Positions 1 to 8,205 of a stretch of DNA of 32,184 nt are shown here, piece by piece. The notes below the pieces were generated by a model. It saw nothing but the letters and a program-made list of their open reading frames with translations, did not search any database and had not been told where the DNA came from. This DNA is from Catellatospora paridis. GTDB lineage: Bacteria > Actinomycetota > Actinomycetes > Mycobacteriales > Micromonosporaceae. A program made the position numbers and the translations under genes. Every line of letters begins with the position of its first letter. Position 1 is the stretch's first letter. The stretch is from contig NZ_ML769324.1 of assembly GCF_009720365.1 (NCBI RefSeq), positions 1-32,184 of the forward strand, in the 5' to 3' direction.

Positions 1-756
1 CGGCGGCGGCTCCATGGGCGCGGGCTCCGGGCGGCCCCGGCGCGGCTCCTCGGCCTCCGGCCGCCCGGCGCGCCGGCCCGCAGGCTCGTCCGCGACGTGG
101 CGGCGGCTGCCGGTGTCGTCGGCGGCGGCACGGCGACCGGTCGGCTCCTCGGCGGCACGCCGGCCGACGGGCTCCTCAGCGGCACGACGGTGACCGCCGG
201 TGGGCTCGTCGTCGACGCGGCGACGCCCGGCGGACGTGTCCTCACCGGCGCGGCGGCGGCCCGCAGGCTCCTCCTCGGCGCGGCGGCGACCGGTCAGCGT
301 GTCCTCGCCGGCGGGACGCTGCCCGCCCGGGTCCTCACCGGCACGCCGGCGACCGGCGGGCTCGGCATCGGGCCGCCGGCGGCCCGCAGGCGGCTCCTCC
401 GGGGTGCGCCGACGGCCGCCCTGGGTGTCCTCACCGGCACGGCGGGTGCCACCCGCGGTGTCCTCGTCACGGCGGCGCGCCGGGGCCTCGCCGCCGCGTG
501 GGCGGCGCGCGGCGTCCGCCGGAGCAGCGGGGGCACCAGGGGCACGGCCCGCCGGCGCGTCGTCGCTCAGCGCGCTCAGCTTGTCCCAGCGGCTGCTGCC
601 GCCGTCGGTGAAGTCGCTGTCGTCGAACTGGTCCTTGGCCTGCTTGGCGCCGCGCAGGTCGTCGAGCCAGCCGGTCTCCTCCTGCGGGACCTCCTCGCCC
701 TCACCGCCGCGGCCCTTCTTCCGGCCCCGTCCGTCGGTCGCGTCGGCCCTGCTCAT
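1..756 (-). CDS. Arg/Glu-rich low-complexity protein, partial (3' end off window)
   Basis: The frame is open from an ATG at 756 to the window edge (252 codons, no stop), so the C-terminus is missing. A GAGGAG ribosome site lies 5 nt before the ATG and is supplied by the tandem repeat next door; the ATG overlaps the stop of the repeat ORF as ATGA. Residues 1-70 are acidic and mixed in composition, with a short plausible motif WLDDLRGAKQAK (30-41). From about residue 95 on, the protein is a degenerate repeat of about 10-12 residues, with units such as AGEDT..GRRR and EEPAGRRR, rich in Arg, Glu, Asp, Pro and Gly. No signal peptide, membrane segment or enzyme motif is visible in this part. I do not recognise the family. 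A charged disordered linker leading to a domain beyond the edge is a possibility, not a finding. Confidence 0.75.
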   Translation of the reverse strand, partial: MSRADATDGRGRKKGRGGEGEEVPQEETGWLDDLRGAKQAKDQFDDSDFTDGGSSRWDKLSALSDDAPAGRAPGAPAAPADAARRPRGGEAPARRRDEDTAGGTRRAGEDTQGGRRRTPEEPPAGRRRPDAEPAGRRRAGEDPGGQRPAGEDTLTGRRRAEEEPAGRRRAGEDTSAGRRRVDDEPTGGHRRAAEEPVGRRAAEEPTGRRAAADDTGSRRHVADEPAGRRAGRPEAEEPRRGRPEPAPMEPPP

Positions 757-980
757 CGCTTCTCCTCGCTGCGCTCGTCGGCGCGCTGAGCTGCACTGAG
801 CCTCCAGGCTCGATCGCTGCGCTCACTCACCGAATTCTCCTCGCTGCGCTCGTCGGCGCGCTGAGCTGCACTGAGCCTCCAGGCTCGATCGCTGCGCTCA
901 CTCACCGAGTTCTCCTCGCTTCGCTCGTCGGCCCGCTGAGCCGCACTGAGCCCTATGGTTCGCTCACTGCGTTCGCTCAC
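753..980 (-). CDS. 75-residue ORF built of three 25-residue tandem repeats
   Basis: A GTG at 980 overlaps the rarA stop as GTGA and is preceded by GAGGAG at a spacing of 5 nt. The frame then reads 75 codons to a TGA that overlaps the ATG of the downstream gene (ATGA). It is exactly three repeats of 25 codons, each of the form VSERS(E/D)R followed by a short variable part and [13 protein letters not shown]. Every unit starts with its own GTG and ends with its own GAGGAG. The peptide is highly charged, with no hydrophobic core, signal or known fold. Overlaps at both ends are what translational coupling looks like, but the same layout would arise if a repeat carrying start and ribosome-site signals had been inserted and duplicated. 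Expression is unproven. Confidence 0.4.
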   Translation of the reverse strand: MSERSERTIGLSAAQRADERSEENSVSERSDRAWRLSAAQRADERSEENSVSERSDRAWRLSAAQRADERSEEKR

Positions 981-997
981 GGCTTCTCCTCGCTGCG
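756..997 (-). repeat. 75-bp tandem repeat, three full copies plus a partial copy
   Basis: On the minus strand the copies run 980-906, 905-831 and 830-756. Copies two and three are nearly identical; the first differs mainly in its first third. A partial fourth copy (997-981, containing CGCAGCGAGGAGAA) lies inside the end of rarA and encodes its last residues RSEEKP. It is one base shorter at the junction, so the rarA frame and the repeat frame differ. Each unit boundary carries GAGGAG and then a start codon 5-6 nt later. Similar [16 protein letters not shown] peptides are, from memory, common in Micromonosporaceae annotations; this was not checked. Confidence 0.9.
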
Positions 998-2380
998 TCC
1001 GGTGTTGCCGGTCCCCCGGACCACGGCGCGGAGTTTCGGCAGGCGTTCGGCGATGTGCCGTTCGCCACCGTGTCCGGTGGGACGGTAGTAGTCCACGCCC
1101 ACCAGATCGTCGGGTGGGTACTGCTGACCCAACACACCCCGGGCGTCGTCGTGCGGGTAGCGGTAGCCGATGCCGTGGCCCAGGCCCTTGGAGCCCGCGT
1201 AGTGCGCGTCGCGCAGGTGCGGGGGCACCGAGCCGGCCTTGCCGGCCCGCACGTCGGCGATCGCCGCGAAGATGGCGGTGGTGACCGCGTTGGACTTGGG
1301 CGCGGTCGCCAGGTGCGCCACCGCCTGCGCCAGGTTGAGTTGCGCCTCGGGCAGGCCGACGTGCTGCACCGCGTACGAGGCGTTCACCGCCGCGGTCAGC
1401 GCCGTCGGATCGGCCAGGCCGACGTCCTCGCTCGCGAAGATGATCAGGCGGCGGGCGATGAAGCGCGGGTCCTCCCCCGCGGTCAGCATCCGCGCCAGGT
1501 AGTGCAGCGCCGCGTCCACGTCCGAACCGCGCATGCTCTTGATGAACGCGCTGATCACGTCGTAGTGGGCGTCGCCCGCGCGGTCGTAGCGCAGCGCGGC
1601 GACGTCGACCGCGCGTTCGGCGGTGGCCACGTCGATCTCGGGCACGCCGGCGCCGTCGTGGATCGCGAGCGCGGAGCCGGCCGCGGCCTCCAGCGCGGTG
1701 AGCGCCTTGCGCACGTCGCCGCCGGCCAGCCGGACCAGGTGGTCCTCGGCCTCGGGGGCGATGGTGACCGTGCCGCCCAGGCCCCGCGGGTCCGTCAGCG
1801 CGCGGCGCACCAGCCCCCGCACGGCGTCGTCGTCCAGCGGCTTGAGGGTCAGCAGCACGCAGCGCGACAGCAGCGGCGAGATGATCGAGAAGTACGGGTT
1901 CTCCGTGGTCGCGGCGAGCAGCGTCACCGTGCGGTCCTCGACCGCGGCCAGCAGCGAGTCCTGCTGGGTCTTGGTGAACCGGTGCACCTCGTCGATGAAC
2001 AGCACGGTGGGCGCGCCGCCCGCCCGGCGGCGCCGGCGCGCGGTGTCGATGACCTCGCGCACCTCCTTGACCCCGGCGGTCAGCGCGGACATCGCCACGA
2101 AGTGCCGGTCGTCGGCTTCGGCGACCAGGTGCGCGATCGTGGTCTTGCCGCAGCCGGGCGGCCCCCACAGGATCACCGACATCGGCGCGCCCCCCGCGAC
2201 CAGGCGGCGCAGCGGCGCGCCCGGGGCCAGCAGGTGGTCCTGGCCGACGAGTTCGTCTATGCCGGACGGGCGCAGCCGGACTGCCAGCGGGGCGTCGGCC
2301 GACGGCGCCTCGAACCCCGGCGAGCTGATCGACCGATCAGCCGGCGTGGGCTCCAGGGAGAAGAGGCCGTCGGTCTGCAT
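977..2380 (-). CDS. rarA: Replication-associated recombination protein A (RarA/MgsA, AAA+ ATPase)
   Basis: A 467-residue AAA+ ATPase of the clamp-loader-like RarA/MgsA/WRNIP1 family, which acts at stalled or blocked replication forks. Walker A is GPPGCGKTT (73-81), Walker B is [10 protein letters not shown] (about 126-135), sensor 1 is ATTENP (157-162), and an SR pair at 172-173 fits the arginine finger. The C-terminal half carries the family's tetramerisation region, with the landmark [17 protein letters not shown]. Length is normal. I chose the ATG at 2380 (MQTDGLF); an in-frame GTG at 2401 would add seven residues, and neither has a strong ribosome site. The last residues RSEEKP and the stop codon are encoded by a partial copy of the adjacent 75-bp repeat, so the natural C-terminus may have been altered. 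Divergent from the GNAT gene. Confidence 0.95.
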   Translation of the reverse strand: MQTDGLFSLEPTPADRSISSPGFEAPSADAPLAVRLRPSGIDELVGQDHLLAPGAPLRRLVAGGAPMSVILWGPPGCGKTTIAHLVAEADDRHFVAMSALTAGVKEVREVIDTARRRRRAGGAPTVLFIDEVHRFTKTQQDSLLAAVEDRTVTLLAATTENPYFSIISPLLSRCVLLTLKPLDDDAVRGLVRRALTDPRGLGGTVTIAPEAEDHLVRLAGGDVRKALTALEAAAGSALAIHDGAGVPEIDVATAERAVDVAALRYDRAGDAHYDVISAFIKSMRGSDVDAALHYLARMLTAGEDPRFIARRLIIFASEDVGLADPTALTAAVNASYAVQHVGLPEAQLNLAQAVAHLATAPKSNAVTTAIFAAIADVRAGKAGSVPPHLRDAHYAGSKGLGHGIGYRYPHDDARGVLGQQYPPDDLVGVDYYRPTGHGGERHIAERLPKLRAVVRGTGNTGRSEEKP

Positions 2381-2454
2381 CACGCAGACGATACCCGGCA
2401 CCGCGACAGGCCGCCTCAGCCGATCTTCGCCGAGCCGACCGGTAAGGTGGCGGT

Positions 2455-3186
2455 GTGGCGATCACCCCTGACTTCATCGGACGTGACGACCTGCTCGCGA
2501 AGGTGGACGACCACCCGTACGCGCGCCTCACCGCAGGCGGTGACGACGTCCGGGGCTATCTGCTGGACGGCGCGCTGGCCTGGACCTCGCTCGGCCCGTG
2601 GGGCCCGGTCGCGGCGTCGCTCGGCGCCGCCGCCCCGGTCGCCGCGCTGTTCGCCGGCCTCGCCGCCGACGGCGCGCTGACCCCGGGCACCTGGCTGCAC
2701 CTCCCCCGGATCACCCGCACCGAGGCGGCGGCGCTGCCCGCCGACACGCACGACGACTGGGATTACCTGTGGACCGCCGACGCGCCCGCGCCGCACCCGG
2801 GCGAGGCCGGCGTGGTCGCCCTGGACGCCGCGGAGCACGGCGACGTCGCCGCGGTGCTCGACGACGCGCTGCCCGACAGCACCAGCCGCCCCGAGGACCC
2901 GCGTATCCGGCAGTGGTACGGCATCCGGGAGGGCGGCCGGCTGGTGGCCGTCGCGGGCGACCGCAGCCTCAACGGCGTCGGCTTCCTGGCCGGCATCGCC
3001 GTCGCCTCGGCCGCGCAGGGCCGCGGACACGGTGCCGCCATCACCACCGCGCTGACCCGGCGCCTGGCCGCCGAGTTCGGTGTCAGCTCGCTGGGTGTGA
3101 TGTCCGACAACACCCGCGCGCTGACCCTCTACCGCCGCCTCGGCTACACCGAGTCGATCCCCCGTACCTCCGTGCGCCTCGTCTGA
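2455..3186 (+). CDS. GNAT-family N-acetyltransferase
   Basis: A 243-residue protein with a C-terminal GNAT fold. Motif A for acetyl-CoA pyrophosphate binding reads [13 protein letters not shown] (about 183-195), followed by the helix TTALTRRLA and a late strand and helix with [15 protein letters not shown]. The N-terminal ~120 residues are a divergent extension without recognisable motifs, as in many actinobacterial GNATs with a degenerate first domain. The substrate cannot be read from sequence; proteins, small amines or antibiotics are all possible. The GTG start at 2455 has AAGGTGG about 5 nt upstream. It is divergent from rarA and converges on the M50 peptidase gene with only 22 bp between stops, too short for an obvious terminator hairpin. 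Confidence 0.88.
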   Translation: MAITPDFIGRDDLLAKVDDHPYARLTAGGDDVRGYLLDGALAWTSLGPWGPVAASLGAAAPVAALFAGLAADGALTPGTWLHLPRITRTEAAALPADTHDDWDYLWTADAPAPHPGEAGVVALDAAEHGDVAAVLDDALPDSTSRPEDPRIRQWYGIREGGRLVAVAGDRSLNGVGFLAGIAVASAAQGRGHGAAITTALTRRLAAEFGVSSLGVMSDNTRALTLYRRLGYTESIPRTSVRLV

Positions 3187-3208
3187 CCCGCCCCGTGCGC
3201 GCCGCGCG

Positions 3209-3928
3209 TCACCAGGGCAGTGCCGCCTCCGGCAGCAGGTCGAGCAGGTAGGCCCCGGCGAGCACGGAGCCGACGGTCCAGAGCAGGAAGACGAACACCC
3301 AAAAGCCGCCGGGCAGCCGGGTGATCCCGGCGAGCTGGTCGGGGTCGGAACGCATGCCGCTGCCCCGGCGCCGGTGCAGCTGCACCTCCACCACGGGCCG
3401 CACCCCGCCGATGAGCAGGAACCACACTCCGGTGTACGCGAACAGCGCCTGCCACGGCCCGGTGGCGTACCAGGACACGGCGAACACGGCCGCCCCGGTG
3501 GCCAGGATCAGCAGCAGCCCGTAGAAGTTGCGGATCATGATGAGGATCGGGACCAGCAGCAGGATCGTCAGCCACAGCAGCAGCCGGATGTGCCCCCGGT
3601 CGAGCAGGGCCGCGCCGCCGATGCCGAGCAGCGACGGGGTCGCGTACCCGGCGAGCAGGGTGACGGCCATGCCGATGCCGGTCGGCTTGCCTTTCATGAT
3701 GGTCAGCCCGGACGTGTCCGAGTGCAGCCGGATGCCGCGCAGCCGCCGCCCGGTGAGCACCGCGGCGGCCGCGTGCCCGCCCTCGTGCGCGATGGTGATG
3801 GCGTTGCGCACCACGCGCCAGGTCGTGTTCACGCCGACCAGTGCCAGCGCGATCAGTCCCGCACCGGCCACGACGCCGAACGGGGGCAACGCCTGCGCGC
3901 CGAGGATGTCAGCGAGGGGGATCGACAT
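3209..3928 (-). CDS. M50-family (site-2-protease-like) membrane metallopeptidase
   Basis: A 239-residue polytopic membrane protein. The zinc motif is HEGGH (H48, E49, H52), set in or beside a hydrophobic segment as is usual for M50 intramembrane proteases, and SDPDQL near residues 194-199 may supply the third zinc ligand. Hydrophobic stretches near 15-33, 85-105, 115-135, 140-180 and 210-230 suggest five or six membrane passes. The length fits the short M50B-like group of actinobacteria, whose substrates are mostly unknown. There is no PDZ domain, unlike RseP/Rip1. The ATG at 3928 has AAGGTG 6 nt upstream. It reads the same way as the aspS-reductase pair but is separated from it by a candidate terminator, so it is probably its own unit. 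Confidence 0.85.
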   Translation of the reverse strand: MSIPLADILGAQALPPFGVVAGAGLIALALVGVNTTWRVVRNAITIAHEGGHAAAAVLTGRRLRGIRLHSDTSGLTIMKGKPTGIGMAVTLLAGYATPSLLGIGGAALLDRGHIRLLLWLTILLLVPILIMIRNFYGLLLILATGAAVFAVSWYATGPWQALFAYTGVWFLLIGGVRPVVEVQLHRRRGSGMRSDPDQLAGITRLPGGFWVFVFLLWTVGSVLAGAYLLDLLPEAALPW

Positions 3929-3966
3929 CAGCGCACCTTACCCGCGCCCCACCACCCGCACGATCC

Positions 3967-4006
3967 CCCGCCCAGTCCGGCTGCGGTTTCGGGACGACCG
4001 GGCGGG
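3967..4006 (-). terminator. Candidate terminator after the aspS-reductase pair
   Basis: Directly after the reductase stop codon the minus strand has CCCGCCC, and 26 nt later GGGCGGG, with weaker inner pairing. There is no U-run, which is common for terminators in high-GC actinobacteria. Confidence 0.4.
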
Positions 4007-4813
4007 TCAGGCGAGGACTTCGGTGACGCCGCGGAGGCGGGTGCGCAGGAGGGACTGGGCGAGGGTGGTGTCGAGGCGGACCTCGGCCGGGGAGATGAAG
4101 CCGCGTTCGAGGGCGGAGCCGCCCGGGACCCGGTCGGCGGCGACGCCGTGCTTGGCGGCGACGCGTACGCCCAGCTCGTGGCGGCTGATCGGCTCGGGAC
4201 CGGCCACGTTGAGGATGCCGCGGAAGTCGCCGTCGGCCAGCTCCAGCAGCGCCGCGGCCAGGTCGTCCACCGCGATCGGGTGCCGGATGTGGTCGGTGAA
4301 CAGCACCCCGCCCACCCGTCCGGCCGCCATGTCGAGTGCCAGCTGGTGCTGCTTCGAGTCGTCGTCCCCGATGATCAGCGAGGTGCGCGCGATGGCGGCG
4401 TCCGGATGCACGGCGAGCACCGCGGTCTCCGCCGCGGCCTTGGCCGCACCGTACGGATACACCGGCTCCGGCAGGTCGGCCTCGGTGTACGGGGCCGGGC
4501 GGCCCTTGAAGATCGCGTCCGAGGACACGTGCACCAGCCGCGCGCCGGTGCGCGCCGCGGCCGCCGCCACGTAGGCCGCGCCCAGCGCGGTGACCGCCCA
4601 GTCCGACTGGACGTAGCTGGTGTGCACCACGGCGTCGGGCCGCAGCTCGTCCAGCAGCAGGTCGACGGCCGCCCGGTCCCGGACGTCGAGCGGCACCAGC
4701 CCTTCCACCGAGGTGGAGTGGCTGGTGCCGGTCACGTCGTGCCCCGCCTTGCGGGCGAGGGCGACCAGGCGGCCACCGGTGTAGCCCGAACCTCCGGTGA
4801 CCAGGATCCGCAT
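4007..4813 (-). CDS. NAD(P)-binding sugar-nucleotide reductase-like protein (RmlD/extended SDR type)
   Basis: A 268-residue Rossmann-fold protein of the extended SDR type, close to dTDP-4-dehydrorhamnose reductases (RmlD). The nucleotide loop is TGGSGYTGG (6-14), HVSSDAIFKG (95-104) carries the catalytic Ser/Thr region, and YGAAK (121-125) is the YxxxK pair. RmlD-like landmarks follow: RTSLIIG, HIRHPI and LNVAGPEPISRHELG. There is no rhamnose cluster around it, so its substrate is open; it may be an NAD-dependent epimerase/reductase of another pathway. The ATG at 4813 overlaps the aspS stop (TAATG), a tight coupling suggesting co-translation with AspRS. Why a reductase is linked to a tRNA synthetase is not evident from sequence. 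Confidence 0.88.
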   Translation of the reverse strand: MRILVTGGSGYTGGRLVALARKAGHDVTGTSHSTSVEGLVPLDVRDRAAVDLLLDELRPDAVVHTSYVQSDWAVTALGAAYVAAAAARTGARLVHVSSDAIFKGRPAPYTEADLPEPVYPYGAAKAAAETAVLAVHPDAAIARTSLIIGDDDSKQHQLALDMAAGRVGGVLFTDHIRHPIAVDDLAAALLELADGDFRGILNVAGPEPISRHELGVRVAAKHGVAADRVPGGSALERGFISPAEVRLDTTLAQSLLRTRLRGVTEVLA

Positions 4814-6606
4814 TACTTCGCGGCGGCCTTGGCCTTGGCGGGGTCCTCGCCCGGGGCCTTCGGCTTGGCGTCCACGCCGGCCTCCAGGCGCTGCTGCCCG
4901 GTGATCGGGGTGGGCGCTCCGGTCAGCGGGTCGAAGCCGCCGCCCGACTTCGGGAACGCGATGACGTCGCGGATCGAGTCCACGCCGGCCAGCAGCATGC
5001 AGACCCGGTCCCAGCCCAGCGCGATGCCGCCGTGCGGCGGCGGGCCGTACGCGAACGCGTCGAGCAGGAAGCCGAACTTGTCCTTGGCCTCCTCGTCGGT
5101 GATGCCGAGCAGGGTGAACACCCGCTTCTGCACGTCGCCGCGGTGGATACGGATCGAGCCGCCGCCGATCTCGTTGCCGTTGCAGACGATGTCGTACGCG
5201 TACGCCAGCGCCTTGTCCGGGGCGGTCTCGAAGTTGTCGATCCAGTCCTCGTTCGGCGAGGTGAACGGGTGGTGCACCGCGGTCCACGCGCCCTCGACGA
5301 CGCCCTCGCCGGGCACCTCGACCGGCTCGAACATCGGCGCGTCGACGACCCAGCAGAACGCCCAGGCCGACTCGTCGATCAGGTTCGCCCGCTTGGCGAT
5401 CTCGATGCGGGCCGCGCCGAGCAACTCCTGCGCGTGGCGGCGGGTGCCCGCGGCGAAGAACACCGCGTCGCCCGGCTTCGCGCCGACGGCGTCGGCCAGG
5501 CCGGCCAGGTGCGCCTCGGACAGGTTCTTGGCGACGGGGCCGCGGGCCTCGCCGGTCTCCGCGTCGAGCACCACGTAGGCCAGGCCGCGGGCGCCGCGCG
5601 CCTTGGCCCAGTCCTGCCAGCCGTCGAGCTCCTTGCGGGTCTGCGCCGCGCCGCCGGGCATGACGACCGCGCCGACGTACTCGGCCTGGAACACCCGGAA
5701 CTCGGTGCCCTCGAAGTACTTCGTCAGCTCGGTCAGCTCGACCTGGTAGCGCAGGTCGGGCTTGTCGGAGCCGTAGCGGTTCATCGCGTCGTGGTAGGTG
5801 ATGCGCGGGATCGGCGTGGCGATCTCGTGGTTCGCCAGCTCGCGCCACAGCGCGCCGACGATCTCCTCGCCGAGTTCGATGACGTCGTCCTGGGTGACGA
5901 ACGACATCTCGATGTCGAGCTGGGTGAACTCGGGCTGCCGGTCGGCGCGGAAGTCCTCGTCGCGGTAGCAGCGCGCGATCTGGTAGTAACGCTCCATGCC
6001 GGCCACCATCAGCAGCTGCTTGAACAGCTGCGGCGACTGCGGCAGCGCGTACCACGCGCCGGGCTGCAGGCGGACCGGCACCAGGAAGTCACGCGCGCCC
6101 TCGGGCGTGGACCGGGTCAGCGTCGGCGTCTCGATCTCCAGGAAGTCGCGGGCGCCCAGCACCTCGCGGGCGATGGCGTTGGCCCGCGAGCGCAGCCGGA
6201 TGGCCTTGGCCTGGTTGGCCCGGCGCAGATCCAGGTAGCGGTGGCGCAGGCGCGCCTCCTCGCCGACGGTCACGTGCTCGTCGATCGGGAACGGCAGCGG
6301 CGCGGCCTCCGACAGCACGGTCAGGTCGGTGACGGTGACCTCGATCGCGCCGGTCGGCAGCTCGGGGTTCTCGTTGCCCTCGGGACGCGTGCCGACGGTG
6401 CCGGTGACCTTGACGCAGTACTCGTTGCGCAGCGCGTGGGCCTGGGCCTCGTCGCGGAACACGATCTGCACGATGCCGGAGGCGTCGCGCAGGTCGATGA
6501 AGGTCACTCCGCCGTGATCACGTCGCCGGGCCACCCAGCCGGCGAGGGTGACGCTCTGGCCGGCGTGCTCGGCACGCAGACTGCCAGCGGTGTGGGTACG
6601 GATCAC
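4813..6606 (-). CDS. aspS: Aspartyl-tRNA synthetase
   Basis: Class II synthetase that charges tRNA-Asp (and tRNA-Asn in organisms with an indirect Asn pathway). The 597 residues begin with the OB-fold anticodon-binding domain ([21 protein letters not shown], 21-41). Then come the catalytic landmarks FLVP (174-177), QSPQ (190-193), motif 2 around [13 protein letters not shown] (219-231) and motif 3 GGIALGWDR. The bacterial GAD insertion lies between motifs 2 and 3. Length is normal for the bacterial type. I chose the GTG at 6606 because GAGGAG lies 6 nt upstream and homologs begin near [11 protein letters not shown]; an in-frame GTG at 6633 would add nine residues containing that ribosome site. 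The Ala/Lys-rich tail is typical of actinobacteria. Whether it also misacylates tRNA-Asn cannot be told here. Confidence 0.97.
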   Translation of the reverse strand: MIRTHTAGSLRAEHAGQSVTLAGWVARRRDHGGVTFIDLRDASGIVQIVFRDEAQAHALRNEYCVKVTGTVGTRPEGNENPELPTGAIEVTVTDLTVLSEAAPLPFPIDEHVTVGEEARLRHRYLDLRRANQAKAIRLRSRANAIAREVLGARDFLEIETPTLTRSTPEGARDFLVPVRLQPGAWYALPQSPQLFKQLLMVAGMERYYQIARCYRDEDFRADRQPEFTQLDIEMSFVTQDDVIELGEEIVGALWRELANHEIATPIPRITYHDAMNRYGSDKPDLRYQVELTELTKYFEGTEFRVFQAEYVGAVVMPGGAAQTRKELDGWQDWAKARGARGLAYVVLDAETGEARGPVAKNLSEAHLAGLADAVGAKPGDAVFFAAGTRRHAQELLGAARIEIAKRANLIDESAWAFCWVVDAPMFEPVEVPGEGVVEGAWTAVHHPFTSPNEDWIDNFETAPDKALAYAYDIVCNGNEIGGGSIRIHRGDVQKRVFTLLGITDEEAKDKFGFLLDAFAYGPPPHGGIALGWDRVCMLLAGVDSIRDVIAFPKSGGGFDPLTGAPTPITGQQRLEAGVDAKPKAPGEDPAKAKAAAK

Positions 6607-6868
6607 GATGCTCTCCTCGGACTGCGGAAACACGCCGCGGAACGCGGTGCGGCGCCAGAGGTCATTCTCGCATGTGCCCGGGTTCGCCCTGCCGCGAGCG
6701 CGGCCTACCTGAAATCCGCCTCAAACACGGCCCAAGAAGGGCTTAGCGAGCTTTGTCCCCGGCCCGGCGGATCCGAGGCTCATTCGCATGATGTCCGCGC
6801 TCCGCGCCCCGTCCGGGCGCGCCGTCTCTCACCCGGCACGCCCCCGGAGCCGCCGCGCGTTTCCGCCG
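6607..6868. other. Intergenic region upstream of aspS
   Basis: About 260 bases between aspS and the next gene on the same strand. I see a 7-bp GC hairpin (CGCGCCC, 5-nt loop, GGGCGCG; 6803-6821) that may end transcription of the upstream gene. No tRNA, riboswitch or T-box-like structure was recognised. Confidence 0.4.
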
Positions 6869-7474
6869 TCAGCCGACGGTGGACACCTCCGAGTAGGGAC
6901 GCCCCTCCCACCAGATCGCGTCGACGACGATCTGGTCGGAGGCGCGGTGGAACTGCACCACCACCCGCTCCGGATCCGGCTGCGAGGTGGCCACCTGGTA
7001 GTCGCCGCGCGGAGTGGCCGATACGAGATACACCCGTTCGTGTGCCATCCGGATCACCGCGGTGCCGCCCTCGGTCGGGAAGCTGCGCAGATACGACCGC
7101 GAGCCGTCGGACTCGGTGAACACCTGCCAGCCGTCGACCGTCATGGCCGGTGACGGCTGGGGCTGCCCGGGTTTGCCCGCCGCGGACGGCGACATGCGCG
7201 CCGGGGCGGGGGAAGCGAGCGTCGCCGCAGGCGGCGTGGACGGCGACGGCATCGGCACGAGAGTGACGGTCGGGACCGGACGCGACGGCGTGACCAGCGG
7301 CGCGGGCGCCTGCGGCGGCAGCGCCTCCAGTCGCAGCGGCACCGGCTCGGGCACCGCCGTGGCCAGCACCGGGCCCAGTCCCACCCAGACCACGGCCGCG
7401 GCCGAGGCGGTCACCGCGGCCCAGCCGCCGACGTACGTCGCCGACCTCAACGCAAACGGCCACCCCGAACCCAT
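6869..7474 (-). CDS. Membrane-anchored extracytoplasmic protein of unknown function
   Basis: A 201-residue protein with one hydrophobic N-terminal segment (about 13-40), a Pro/Ala/Thr/Ser-rich linker (about 42-108) and a C-terminal domain of about 90 residues starting near TVDGWQVFTESDGSRSYLRSF. That domain looks like an all-beta or alpha/beta module, with SDQIVVDAIWWEG near the end. No enzyme motif is visible. It probably sits outside the membrane on a flexible stalk. The ATG at 7474 lies only 35 bp from the start of a divergent response regulator, with the kinase gene following, so it may be a target or an accessory sensor of that two-component system; this is inference from position. The ribosome site is weak (AGCGGG). 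Confidence 0.75.
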   Translation of the reverse strand: MGSGWPFALRSATYVGGWAAVTASAAAVVWVGLGPVLATAVPEPVPLRLEALPPQAPAPLVTPSRPVPTVTLVPMPSPSTPPAATLASPAPARMSPSAAGKPGQPQPSPAMTVDGWQVFTESDGSRSYLRSFPTEGGTAVIRMAHERVYLVSATPRGDYQVATSQPDPERVVVQFHRASDQIVVDAIWWEGRPYSEVSTVG

Positions 7475-7509
7475 CCCGCTATCTAACAGCTTCCGATACG
7501 GTGCGAGCC
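7475..7509. promoter_or_regulatory. Divergent promoter region, response regulator / membrane-anchored protein
   Basis: 35 bp separate the two starts. On the plus strand TACGGT (7497-7502) fits a TANNNT -10 box, placing a transcript start at or just before the ATG at 7510, as for a leaderless mRNA; no ribosome site is seen there. The 12-mer TTCCGATACGGT at 7491-7502 also occurs in the MFS-gene operator at 32010. Confidence 0.35.
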
Positions 7510-8205
7510 ATGCCCCTCGTACTCGTCGTGGAGGACGACCCCGCCATTCGCGACGCGCTCGGCAACGCCCTGACCGTCGCCGGATACGCCGTGCAGACGG
7601 TCGGCACCGCGTTGCAAGGTCTGAAATCGCTGACCAGCGAACGCAGCGAGCGACCCGACCTGGTCATCCTCGACCTCGGACTGCCCGATCTGGACGGTGC
7701 CGACGCCCTGCGCATGATGCGAGCCGTCAGTGACGTGCCGGTGATCATCGCGACCGCCCGCCGCGGCGAGCACGACGCCATCCGCCTGCTCAACTCCGGC
7801 GCCGACGACTACATGACCAAGCCGTTCTCCGCCGCGCACGTGACCGCCCGGGTCGCCGCGGTGCTGCGCCGCAGCCAGCCCCGCAGCGAGTCCGCCGACA
7901 CCGTGGTCGAGATCGGCCCGCTGCGCATGGACGAGAGCACGCGGATGGTCACCCTGGACGGCACCCCGCTGACCCTGACCCGCAAGGAGTACGACGTGCT
8001 GGCCTACCTCGCGGCCCGGGTGGGCCGGGTGGTGACCCGCCGCGAGCTGTTCACCGAGGTGTGGCAGCAGCCCTTCGTCGGGGCCGACCAGACCCTGGAC
8101 GTGCACCTGTCCTGGCTGCGGCGCAAGCTCGGCGAGACCGCGGCGCAGCCGCGCATGCTGCGTACCATCCGCGGGGTCGGCGTGATGCTGGTGCCGCCGT
8201 CATGA
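7510..8205 (+). CDS. OmpR/PhoB-type response regulator
   Basis: A 231-residue two-domain DNA-binding response regulator. The receiver domain (1-~115) has acidic residues E8-D9-D10, phospho-acceptor D55 in LVILDLGLPDLDG, T/S switch residues in VIIATA, and K in MTKPFS. The C-terminal winged helix (~130-231) has the OmpR-family pattern LTRKEYDVLAYLAARVGRVVTRRELFTEVW and LDVHLSWLRRKL. I chose the ATG at 7510; a GTG at 7501 would add three residues, and neither has a ribosome site. The stop overlaps the kinase ATG by 4 bp (ATGA). Oddly, residues 43-48 (SERSER), just before the phospho-acceptor strand, match the peptide and DNA of the repeat near rarA. Confidence 0.95.
   Translation: MPLVLVVEDDPAIRDALGNALTVAGYAVQTVGTALQGLKSLTSERSERPDLVILDLGLPDLDGADALRMMRAVSDVPVIIATARRGEHDAIRLLNSGADDYMTKPFSAAHVTARVAAVLRRSQPRSESADTVVEIGPLRMDESTRMVTLDGTPLTLTRKEYDVLAYLAARVGRVVTRRELFTEVWQQPFVGADQTLDVHLSWLRRKLGETAAQPRMLRTIRGVGVMLVPPS

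Noticed and set aside
756..997. CRISPR array
   Set aside because: The units are contiguous 75-bp tandem copies without unique spacers.
3374..5578. Long plus-strand open frame over the M50 peptidase, reductase and aspS
   Set aside because: It crosses three well-supported genes on the other strand and shows no motif.
6640..6790. Possible tRNA or T-box leader before aspS
   Set aside because: No cloverleaf, TTCGA arm in proper spacing, or T-box sequence could be found.
5032..7119. Long plus-strand open frame (695 codons) antisense to aspS
   Set aside because: High GC leaves few stops; the product is low-complexity Arg/Gly/Val-rich and the opposite strand encodes a complete AspRS.
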